DNA of 24,542 nucleotides, taken from NCBI GenBank assembly GCA_036510515.1, contig DATCDS010000068.1, positions 1 to 24,542 on the forward strand. The letters are read 5' to 3'. Within the stretch, counting starts at the first letter, position 1, and each line of letters opens with the position of its first letter. Source of the DNA: JALYSX01 sp036510515 (GTDB lineage Bacteria; Vulcanimicrobiota; Vulcanimicrobiia; Vulcanimicrobiales; Vulcanimicrobiaceae). This document shows positions 16,912 through 22,834 of this stretch, piece after piece. The position numbers and the translations under genes are program-made. Below the pieces are notes generated by a model that worked only from the letters and a program-made list of their open reading frames with translations, was not told the origin of the DNA and searched no databases.

Positions 16912-18154
16912 CGAGGTAGAAGAGCGAGAACGCGCCCACGACGATGGTCGTCGTCCACGCGATAACGTTGACGGCCGGAGAGTTGGCGTATTTCCCCATA
17001 ACGCTGCGACGGTTGGCGATGGCCAGCATCAGCACCAGCTCGGCCGGCAGCAGAATCCCCTGCACGGCCTGCGCGCCGACGATCAACTGCAAGTACGGGA
17101 TTCCCGGAATGAGCACGACGATCGCACCGAGCAGCAAGCCCGCGCCGAACAGCGTGAAGAAGACCGGCGCTTCGCGGAACTTACGATCGATCGCGGCCTC
17201 GAAGCCGAAGGCCTCGCAGATGACGAATGCGGTCGACAACGGCAGGACCGTTGCGGTGAACAGGCCGGCGTTGAGAATTCCCAAGGCAAAGATCGTGGCT
17301 GCGAGCGAGCCCGCCAAAGGACGTAGTGCGACGGCGAAGTCCGCCGCTTGCGTTGGGTGAAGATGCGCGCCGTGATGGTTGGCCATGAAGATCGTCGCAG
17401 CGTTGGCGATAATCATGAACCCGGCGATCGCGATGCCCAGGATCGACCCGATCACCACGTCGGCGCGCGCCAGCGGCAGGTCGGCCTCGCGCGGATCCTT
17501 TTCTACCACCGCGGACTGAAGAAAGAACTGCATGTATGGCGAGATCGTGGTGCCGATTAGGGCCACGACCATGAACGTCCAGGCGTTGTCGTGCAGGTGC
17601 AGCGAGGGAACCAGCGCGCCGCGTGCGACCGCGTGCCAATCGGGGTGCGCCAGCACCGCCGAAATCACGTAACTTAGGTAGATGAGCGAAAACCCGACGA
17701 AGGTTCGTTCGACGATTTTATTGTCGAAACGTACGACGAAGGTAAAGACCGCGACCAGCGCGATCGGCACCGCGATGTAGCGCGAGATGTGAAAGATCTC
17801 GGCGGCCGCGGCGATGCCCGCGAACTCCGTCGCGGTGATGGCGATGTTGACGAAGAAAAAGGCCAGCATCGCAAAGAACGAGATCTTGACCCCGAAGTTC
17901 TCGCGGATGAGCGAAGCGAGGCCCTTGCCCGTGACCGTTCCCATGCGCGTCGCCATCTCTTGCACGACGATCAGCGCGACCGCTAAGGGCACCAGCACCC
18001 ACAGGATCGAGTAGCCGAACTGCGCGCCGGCTTGAGAGTAGGTTGCGATGCCGCCGACATCGTTGCCGGCCGAGGCCGCGATGAAGCCCGGGCCCAGGAC
18101 GCCCATAAGAATCAACAGCGTGCGCGTGATGCTGCGCCGGCGGATGAGGGCCAT
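16889..18154 (-). CDS. NRAMP-family divalent cation transporter with non-canonical metal site, probable Mg2+ transporter
   Basis: 421 residues, about eleven hydrophobic segments, and an NRAMP fold start ('LGPGFIAASAGNDVGGIATY'). Canonical NRAMPs bind Mn2+/Fe2+ through DPGN in TM1 and MPH in TM6. Here the matching segments read DVGG (Asp32-Val-Gly-Gly) and SPY (Ser205-Pro-Tyr, in 'GTTISPYMQF'). The Asp is kept while the Asn and the soft-metal-selecting Met are lost. The same trend is known in NRAMP-related Mg2+ transporters (NRMTs, for example from Eggerthella lenta). The gene lies 9 bp after a PRC/MgtE_N/CBS gene and behind an M-box riboswitch, which independently points to Mg2+. Automatic annotation would likely say 'Mn2+ transporter'; I think that is wrong here. 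It overlaps the opposing kinase gene by 23 bp. Confidence 0.9.
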   Translation of the reverse strand: MALIRRRSITRTLLILMGVLGPGFIAASAGNDVGGIATYSQAGAQFGYSILWVLVPLAVALIVVQEMATRMGTVTGKGLASLIRENFGVKISFFAMLAFFFVNIAITATEFAGIAAAAEIFHISRYIAVPIALVAVFTFVVRFDNKIVERTFVGFSLIYLSYVISAVLAHPDWHAVARGALVPSLHLHDNAWTFMVVALIGTTISPYMQFFLQSAVVEKDPREADLPLARADVVIGSILGIAIAGFMIIANAATIFMANHHGAHLHPTQAADFAVALRPLAGSLAATIFALGILNAGLFTATVLPLSTAFVICEAFGFEAAIDRKFREAPVFFTLFGAGLLLGAIVVLIPGIPYLQLIVGAQAVQGILLPAELVLMLAIANRRSVMGKYANSPAVNVIAWTTTIVVGAFSLFYLVTLVHAR

Positions 18155-18163
18155 GGCCTGAGG

Positions 18164-19462
18164 TTACTTCGCGATCGCCGGGCGGCGGCGCGGCTGGCGC
18201 GCGGTGAAGCGTGGCAGTTTCTTGGCCAGCTCTTCGGGCATGATCGCATCGATCGCGTCGTCGACGGTAACGATTCCTAGCATCGTGCCGTGTTCGTTGG
18301 TGACGGGGGCGGCCAGCAGATCGTAGCGCGCGATGGTCGCGGCGGCGTGCTCGGACGAATCGTTCGCATCGAGCGTGACGAGATCGGTTTCCATGATCGT
18401 GTCGATGGTGGCATCGGGGGACGCGAGCAGCAGCGAGCGCAAGGTCAGCACGCCTTGCAGCGCGTCTTTTGCGTCCAGGACGTAGAGGTAATAGATGAAC
18501 TCCGAGGCCGGGCCGATCTCGCGAATCTTGCTGATCGTCGCTTCGGCCGTGCGATGCGGGTAGATCCAAACGTAGTCGGTGGTCATCAGGCCGCCGGCAG
18601 TATCTTCGTCGTATTTGACCAGTTCGCGTAGCTCGCCGGCGGTGTACTCGTTCATCTCGGCGAGCAGTTCGTGCTGCTTTTCGTCGGAGAGCTCGGCCAA
18701 GAGATCGGCGGCGTCGTCGGAATCCATTTCTTCGACGATATCGGCGGCGCGTTCGGTGCCGATGTCGTCGATGAGCGTCTTCTGCGTGTCGGCGTCGAGA
18801 TGTTCGAACGCATCGGCGGCGGTTTCGTCGTCGAGCGAACGCACGAGCGCGGCGGCCTGCGGCGTCGCGAGGTCGCCGATGATCTCCGCCAGCTCCGAGG
18901 GATGCAAACGGGACAGCTTGCTCTCGGAGACCGAGAGTCGTACCTGACTTGGATTGACGTCGCGAATCGGCGAAACCGAACTCCACGCGATCATCGCGCG
19001 CGGGATCGCGCGATAGATCGCCGGGGTGAAGCGTTTGCCGAAGGACTTGAGACCCAGGCGCCGCAGCAGGCCGCCGACGCCGATGTCGGCCGCGACGACG
19101 CGCAGCTGGCCGCCGGCGCGCGCTAGCTCGATGTCGTTGATGCGGACGACCTTGCGGCCGTCGACGTCGACGATCTGCTTGTCGAGCAGATCGGCGATCA
19201 GGAACAGTGCGTCGCGCTCGGGCGGGGGCGATTCTTTGGGAGCGCCGGATAGCGCGACCGCGCCGCGGTCGTCGATCTCCAAGATCGAGTCGATCGGCGC
19301 AAAGCGCGGCCCCTGGGCGGTTTTGACGACCAGCCCGTCGATCTGCGGAAACGTTTCGTCGGGCCGGTTGACGAGAAAATCGGCGACCTTGCCGATGGGC
19401 AAATCGTCGATCGTGACGCGTCGTCCGACCAGTTCGGAGATAAATCCCTCGGTAAACGCCAT
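18164..19462 (-). CDS. Cytosolic PRC-barrel + MgtE_N + CBS-pair protein (MgtE sensor domain without the channel)
   Basis: 432 residues from ATG 19462 ('MAFTEGFISELVGRRV'). The longer frame to 19525 starts inside a terminator hairpin and is rejected. Residues ~5-75 form a PRC-barrel ('ELVGRRV...IGKVADFLV'); a second PRC-like stretch runs to ~140. Residues ~180-290 are MgtE_N superhelical repeats ('LHPSELAEIIGDL', 'ERAADIVEEMDSDDAADLL'). The MgtE linker 'DTAGGLMTTDYV' and two CBS motifs follow to ~410, and a basic tail ends the protein. No transmembrane segment is present, whereas true MgtE continues into a five-helix channel. In MgtE the N and CBS domains bind Mg2+ and gate the pore; here they probably sense Mg2+ and regulate the NRAMP permease encoded 9 bp downstream. 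Regulation by the upstream M-box is direct. Confidence 0.92.
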   Translation of the reverse strand: MAFTEGFISELVGRRVTIDDLPIGKVADFLVNRPDETFPQIDGLVVKTAQGPRFAPIDSILEIDDRGAVALSGAPKESPPPERDALFLIADLLDKQIVDVDGRKVVRINDIELARAGGQLRVVAADIGVGGLLRRLGLKSFGKRFTPAIYRAIPRAMIAWSSVSPIRDVNPSQVRLSVSESKLSRLHPSELAEIIGDLATPQAAALVRSLDDETAADAFEHLDADTQKTLIDDIGTERAADIVEEMDSDDAADLLAELSDEKQHELLAEMNEYTAGELRELVKYDEDTAGGLMTTDYVWIYPHRTAEATISKIREIGPASEFIYYLYVLDAKDALQGVLTLRSLLLASPDATIDTIMETDLVTLDANDSSEHAAATIARYDLLAAPVTNEHGTMLGIVTVDDAIDAIMPEELAKKLPRFTARQPRRRPAIAK

Positions 19463-19486
19463 AGCATTCGGCCCCGGGTCTCTTGC

Positions 19487-19523
19487 AAAATAAAAAGCCG
19501 ACCACCCTCGCTGGGCGATCGGC
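19487..19523 (-). terminator. Intrinsic terminator forming the M-box expression platform
   Basis: On the minus strand GCCGATCGCCC (19523-19513) pairs over 11 bp, with two G-U pairs, to GGGTGGTCGGC (19507-19497) around a five-base loop, followed by TTTTTATTTT. It lies 28-32 bases after the riboswitch and 24 bases before the ATG, so it decides readthrough into the Mg2+ operon. An alternative pairing of 19560-19567 with 19519-19526 (8 bp, two wobbles) would break it and may be the antiterminator. Confidence 0.9.
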
Positions 19524-19550
19524 ACGGCGGAAGACGATGCTCGCGCATCC

Positions 19551-19719
19551 TACCTCAGTCGCACCGAGCTTTGGCACCACGCATCGTAAACGACCCCGGG
19601 TCGTCAGCCGCGTTAGACATCGCCTTGGATCCGGCGCAGTCTGGTCTACCCGCTTGGCGTCTCTCGACGTTTCTGGGCAGCGGCCTGTGTATAGCGTGGA
19701 CGCCTCACCTAGCGAGGTA
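19551..19719 (-). ncRNA. M-box (ykoK leader) Mg2+-sensing riboswitch
   Basis: Read on the minus strand, the leader carries the conserved M-box blocks in order. These are GCTAGGTGAGGC (19713-19702), CTGCCCAGAAACGTC (from 19680), GAGACGCCAAGCGGGT (ending 19648) and GGTGCCAAAGCTC (19578-19566). They are closed by a P1 helix TACCTC (19719-19714)/GAGGTA (19556-19551). The length of 169 nt is normal for the class (Rfam RF00380). In Bacillus subtilis the M-box folds with Mg2+ and turns off mgtE by transcription termination. Here a strong terminator follows, so the same OFF logic is expected: high Mg2+ stops transcription of the PRC/MgtE_N/CBS and NRAMP genes. Confidence 0.93.
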
Positions 19720-19730
19720 TCCTATCTTTC

Positions 19731-19736
19731 AGTATA
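19731..19736 (-). promoter_or_regulatory. Candidate -10 (TATACT) of the M-box operon promoter
   Basis: TATACT on the minus strand would start transcription near 19724, about five bases before the riboswitch P1 helix, which is the expected geometry. The -35 zone (about 19754-19759) falls on the junction with the inserted element and has no consensus hexamer. Confidence 0.6.
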
Positions 19737-19745
19737 GCCGCTAGG

Positions 19746-19775
19746 GTCAACCCCTGGGGGGATAGGAGATAAGGC
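19746..19775 (+). repeat. Left end: 13-bp direct repeat plus 17-bp terminal inverted repeat
   Basis: GTCAACCCCTGGG (19746-19758) abuts GGGATAGGAGATAAGGC (19759-19775). The same 13 bp occur in the same orientation at the right end, and the 17 bp occur there as an exact reverse complement. Confidence 0.88.
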
Positions 19776-19941
19776 CCTTGAAAACGAGGCCCCCCTCCGG
19801 AGCGCTTAACGCGTCAAGGTTTTAGGATGCGATGCCTAAAGAATAAAGAGGCGCATGTTTGGGCAAATCGAATCGCGCCCCCTAACGCGTTCTCCGGGGT
19901 TGCCACCCCTGAATACGTAGAATCGTCGACCTACGAGTATC

Positions 19942-20298
19942 ATGTTGAATTTATTGAGGCGACACTTCAGTGCGCGTTGCGGCGTCATCGCCGTGGCAAT
20001 CTTAATTCTTCTGCCCGTCGGCTGGGAATCCGGGTGGGCGTCGATGGCATGCGACAACGGTAAGGGCTTTAGCATCTTGGATGGGCTTAACTGGGGATTA
20101 GCCTTACCAATTCTTTATCCGCTCTTTGAGCCGCGGATTTGGTTCGTTCCACTCGCCGTGTTTTTAGTTGGGGGCTTCGTCCCGATGCCGCGTGCGAGAT
20201 TAGTACTACCGGTGACGCTATTGGTTTCCATTGTTCTATTTGTTTTTGAAGCGAGTACGACAGCTTCTGGTGCGCCCTACGATTGCATCCTTCCGTAG
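19942..20298 (+). CDS. Small multi-pass membrane protein, cargo of the inverted-repeat element
   Basis: 118 residues from ATG 19942, family not recognised. Basic N-terminus (LLRRHFSAR), hydrophobic segment 13-28, a polar loop with Cys37, then hydrophobic stretches at about 50-63, 68-82 and 88-105, and a short tail with Cys115. The reading frame uses more A/T-rich codons than the neighbouring genes, consistent with a different origin. No clear ribosome-binding site is visible before the ATG. A hairpin with a T run follows it. It is the only plausible gene in the element. Possible but unsupported roles include an immunity or transporter-modulating peptide. Confidence 0.6.
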   Translation: MLNLLRRHFSARCGVIAVAILILLPVGWESGWASMACDNGKGFSILDGLNWGLALPILYPLFEPRIWFVPLAVFLVGGFVPMPRARLVLPVTLLVSIVLFVFEASTTASGAPYDCILP

Positions 20299-20329
20299 CT
20301 TTAACAAGAGGCATAGACATGAGGCGAAA

Positions 20330-20353
20330 CCCCCGCACAAGGGGGCTCGTTTT
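20330..20353 (+). terminator. Probable intrinsic terminator after the element's gene
   Basis: CCCCC (20330-20334) pairs with GGGGG (20341-20345) around GCACAA, followed by CTCGTTTT. It lies 31 bases after the stop of the small membrane protein. The rest of the element from there to 20429 shows nothing else. Confidence 0.55.
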
Positions 20354-20429
20354 GAAGTGCCTTAGAATTTACAATCCAGGTGCTCATTGATGGTGGCGAA
20401 GTAATTTCTCCACGAGGCGACGCCAGACC

Positions 20430-20459
20430 GCCTTATCTCCTATCCCGTCAACCCCTGGG
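20430..20459 (+). repeat. Right end: 17-bp terminal inverted repeat plus 13-bp direct repeat
   Basis: GCCTTATCTCCTATCCC (20430-20446) is the exact reverse complement of the left inverted repeat. GTCAACCCCTGGG (20447-20459) is the exact direct copy of the left flank. Confidence 0.88.
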
Positions 20460-20499
20460 GTCCCTTTAGGGCGACTCGCGCCGCGCCGGCGCGCGGGGG

Positions 20500-21018
20500 T
20501 CAGTGCAGCAGCGAATTCGTCGCGTAGGTGTGGTCGAGGAGGTTGCGGGCTTGCTCCGCGCCGGTAATCGGGAGACCCGAAGGATTCAAGAGGCCGATTT
20601 GGGCGAGTAAGGACGCCTGATCCCAGTAGATGTGTTCGTGCGCGACCTTATCCCCGTCGAACTTTACGACCACGACGATCGCCAAGGTGACGTGTTTCCC
20701 GGTCGGCGCGACGCCGGGAAGAAGCGCGTCCATCTCGACATCGTGGGTAAAGCTCATGACCAGCTCGTCGACGAGTTGATCTTCCCCGATGGTTCGCGAG
20801 ATGCGCGTTGAGGACGTGTCCTTTGGCCACTTGGTCACAAAGTGATCGCGATAGAAGGCGAAGATCTGCTCGCGGTCGTTGCCGCCGGCCATCGTCGGCG
20901 CGTGGTAGAGGTGCGGCGTGGTGCTCATCGTCGCCATCGTAGCCGCCGCGTCGTGCAGTTCGAACTCGTCGCGCAAGTGCTCGTCGAACGCCGCCGCTAG
21001 ATCGTGCCTCGTAGGCAT
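20500..21018 (-). CDS. SnoaL/NTF2-like protein
   Basis: 172 residues from ATG 21018, chosen over the longer frame to 21066 because of a good ribosome-binding site. The pattern is that of an NTF2-like cone fold: N-terminal helices ('FDEHLRDEFELHDAAATMATM'), then 'PTMAGGNDREQIFAFYRDHF', a strand with 'DQLVDELVMSFTHD', and the closing 'VAHEHIYWDQASLLAQIGLL', frequent in SnoaL-like proteins of the ester-cyclase/ketosteroid-isomerase type. The ligand or reaction cannot be assigned, and the family includes many non-enzymes. It is divergent from the ECF sigma gene, sharing a 163-bp intergenic region, so co-regulation by that sigma factor is possible. Confidence 0.8.
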   Translation of the reverse strand: MPTRHDLAAAFDEHLRDEFELHDAAATMATMSTTPHLYHAPTMAGGNDREQIFAFYRDHFVTKWPKDTSSTRISRTIGEDQLVDELVMSFTHDVEMDALLPGVAPTGKHVTLAIVVVVKFDGDKVAHEHIYWDQASLLAQIGLLNPSGLPITGAEQARNLLDHTYATNSLLH

Positions 21019-21024
21019 GCGTAT

Positions 21025-21030
21025 CTCCCT
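21025..21030 (-). promoter_or_regulatory. Ribosome-binding site of the SnoaL-like gene
   Basis: AGGGAG on the minus strand, six bases before the ATG at 21018. It decides the start. Confidence 0.65.
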
Positions 21031-21109
21031 CTGCCTTACGGCACTGTCGGCGTCGGCCGGGATCACCCTGCGGATTTCCCGGAGTGCCGGGCGGCCCCTG
21101 GGTTTTCAG

Positions 21110-21136
21110 TTGGCGCAGGGAACATTTTGGCGCAGG
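21110..21136 (+). promoter_or_regulatory. Direct repeat and possible ECF-type promoter upstream of the sigma gene
   Basis: TTGGCGCAGG occurs at 21110-21119 and again at 21127-21136, a 17-bp period. Between the copies lies GGGAAC (21118-21123), which resembles the GGAAC -35 of many ECF-dependent promoters. An autoregulatory promoter or operator is possible; the -10 part is not clear. Confidence 0.3.
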
Positions 21137-21181
21137 CGCTCCTCTATAGGGACAGATGGTTCAAATAGGAAGAGGAGGCAT

Positions 21182-21736
21182 ATGGCACGCTGGGCATCCC
21201 CGGAACTCGTTTCCGCCGCGCTGAGCGGTGATGAAGGCGCTACCGAGCAGCTGATCGCCGCGGTCTGGCCGGGCTGTTTTCGCTTAGCTGCGACCGTCAT
21301 CGGCGATCGCAGCCTCGCACAGGACGCGGCCCAGGAAGCCTGCGTGGTCGTTCATCGCAAAATACACGGCCTGCGTCGCGAGGCCGCGTTCGATGCGTGG
21401 CTCTATCGAATCGTCATGCGCGAGTCGGCGCGCGTTCGGCGCCGGCATCAGGCCGTTGGTCAGGCGACGTTTGAAGATTGCCTTGGCATCGACGATACGG
21501 CGACGGTGGACGTGTGGCGCGCGTTGGCCGATCTTTCGCCCGAACTCCGCGACGTCACCGTACTCTTCTATTTCGACGATCTCAAGAGCGACGAGATTGC
21601 CGCGGCGTTGGGGATCGCTCATCCGACGGTCCGCACCCGGCTTCTGCGAGCTCGCGAGCATCTGCGCGGCCTGCTCGGCGACTACCGCGACGCACCCATG
21701 CCCGAGCCTAAGGAGATGAAGCAACATGCATTCTAA
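21182..21736 (+). CDS. ECF-type RNA polymerase sigma factor
   Basis: 184 residues from ATG 21182, preceded by AGAGGAGG three bases away. The same frame extends upstream to 20918, but that would overlap the SnoaL gene and pass the ribosome-binding site. Region 2 ('RLAATVIGDRSLAQDAAQEACVVVHRKI', quoted in part here as 'AQDAAQEACVVVHRKI', with 'FDAWLYRIVMRESARVRRR' after it) and region 4 ('LSPELRDVTVLFYFDDL', 'EIAAALGIAHPTVRTRLLRA') are both complete, with no extra C-terminal domain. Its end overlaps the start of the next gene by 11 bp, the usual arrangement for a sigma factor and its anti-sigma factor. Confidence 0.93.
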   Translation: MARWASPELVSAALSGDEGATEQLIAAVWPGCFRLAATVIGDRSLAQDAAQEACVVVHRKIHGLRREAAFDAWLYRIVMRESARVRRRHQAVGQATFEDCLGIDDTATVDVWRALADLSPELRDVTVLFYFDDLKSDEIAAALGIAHPTVRTRLLRAREHLRGLLGDYRDAPMPEPKEMKQHAF

Positions 21737-22832
21737 TTTTTCAACGGCTGGCAAGAGCGCTAGAGAGCTGATTCCTGTTCCCGAACTGCCCGCGGAGTTC
21801 ATTCGCAGTCGCTCGTTCGCCACGGCGGCGCGAGATCGCGTGCGCTCGTTCGTCCTGGGTGGTGCGATCTGTCTTGCTGCGGTGGGCGCCGGTGCCGGAT
21901 TGGGCGGAAAGATCTACGATGGCGTGCACGTCTGGCTGTCCGGAGGGAAGGCCGCGGTGACCAACATTCGCTCGCTCACCGCGATGCATCGGCCGAAGGC
22001 GGCCGACGTTCGCGCCGCAATTGCGCGCGCAACGTTTCCGGTGGTTTTTCCGGTTGGTCTTCCGGCGGGAACGCGTGTGACGATGATGGGATACGCACCT
22101 GCCGAACACCCGAATTTCATCATGGTTATGTATTGGAACCGACGAGCTCACGTGCAGGGCGGTTTCAGTATATTTGATTCGACCGCTGTCAACACGAGCG
22201 AAGCCCTGCTGCCACCGGGGGCGTCGCGCGGCGCGGTCTACACGTGGCGCGTCGGCGGAGAGACCGTCGTGACCGGAAAGCATTCGATGACCGTTGGCGA
22301 CGTAAATGCGGTCCGAGCCGCGATGATGGAGACATCGGCGTCGGATAGCCTGGCCGCGACCGACAAAATGTTGACAAGAATTACGATGCTGGCACCTACG
22401 CCCGTGTTAGGCGACCTGCCGGAACCCGCTAAGGTTGCCGAACGCTATGCGTCGCCGAATGGGCGTAGCGTCTTGCTCGGCCGACAGTCCATCGCGTCGA
22501 TCGCGCGTATTCTCAAGGAAGGCAAGCCGATACTTGACACTCGGATCGTCTCCCTTGGCGAGATTCCCAACCTGCACGGAGACCCCGATTACACCAAGGC
22601 AAAATACCACTGGCCAAAAGTGGTTGCAGTGCCCGCGGGCGGCGTGCGCGCCATCGGCGCCGTGCTACGATCGATCGGACATGCCGATTGCGGCTGCGAG
22701 ATCCTCTTCGATCAACCCAACGGCACGACGTACTGGATCTGGACGATCCCGATGACGGCCTCGGGAACGGTGAGCAAGTACGCCGTCGACGCCAAGACGT
22801 TGGCGGTTACGCCGCAGGCCAAGACGCGGTAA
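21726..22832 (+). CDS. Single-pass membrane protein, probable anti-sigma factor
   Basis: 368 residues from ATG 21726, with AAGGAG ten bases upstream inside the sigma gene. A short cytoplasmic N-terminus (~38 residues with 'ELPAEFIRSRSFATAARDRVRS') is followed by one transmembrane segment at about 40-62 and a ~300-residue exterior domain that I do not recognise. The overlap with an ECF sigma gene and this topology are the reasons for the anti-sigma call. No zinc-binding ZAS motif (HxxxCxxC) is visible in the N-terminus, so it would belong to a non-ZAS class. A 'CGC' and a 'WIWTIPM' strand lie near the C-terminus. It could instead be an effector controlled by the sigma factor. Confidence 0.65.
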   Translation: MHSNFSTAGKSARELIPVPELPAEFIRSRSFATAARDRVRSFVLGGAICLAAVGAGAGLGGKIYDGVHVWLSGGKAAVTNIRSLTAMHRPKAADVRAAIARATFPVVFPVGLPAGTRVTMMGYAPAEHPNFIMVMYWNRRAHVQGGFSIFDSTAVNTSEALLPPGASRGAVYTWRVGGETVVTGKHSMTVGDVNAVRAAMMETSASDSLAATDKMLTRITMLAPTPVLGDLPEPAKVAERYASPNGRSVLLGRQSIASIARILKEGKPILDTRIVSLGEIPNLHGDPDYTKAKYHWPKVVAVPAGGVRAIGAVLRSIGHADCGCEILFDQPNGTTYWIWTIPMTASGTVSKYAVDAKTLAVTPQAKTR

Positions 22833-22834
22833 TG

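Larger units (their letters stand above)
19759..20446. mobile_element. 688-bp transposase-less inverted-repeat element (mobile-insertion-cassette-like)
   Basis: Perfect 17-bp inverted repeats (19759-19775 and 20430-20446) bound a segment that is visibly less GC-rich than its surroundings. Perfect 13-bp direct repeats (19746-19758 and 20447-20459) flank it exactly, as a target-site duplication would. There is no transposase gene; the only good ORF encodes a small membrane protein. This is the layout of a mobile insertion cassette or cargo-bearing MITE moved in trans. A 13-bp duplication is in the range made by IS4-type transposases, but the ends were not matched to any known family. The empty site would join the riboswitch promoter to bases 20460 onward. 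Confidence 0.8.

Noticed and set aside
19463..19525. Longer N-terminus for the PRC/MgtE_N/CBS protein starting at 19525
   Set aside because: The start codon and first codons would lie in the riboswitch terminator hairpin and its U tract; the PRC domain begins just after ATG 19462.
17718..19580. 620-residue minus-strand frame across the MgtE_N gene
   Set aside because: Arg-rich low-complexity shadow of the real frame, which has clear MgtE_N and CBS motifs.
19743..19750. TTGACC on the minus strand as the -35 of the riboswitch promoter
   Set aside because: It is only 8 bases from TATACT; using it with a 17-18 bp spacer would place the start inside the riboswitch P1 region and gives no good -10.
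20476..20496. GC-only palindrome after the SnoaL-like gene as a terminator
   Set aside because: GCGCCGGCGC is self-complementary but has no loop of useful size and no T run; likely base composition.
20918..21181. 88-residue N-terminal extension of the ECF sigma factor
   Set aside because: It would overlap the divergent SnoaL-like gene and pass a strong ribosome-binding site at 21171-21178; sigma region 2 begins normally after ATG 21182.
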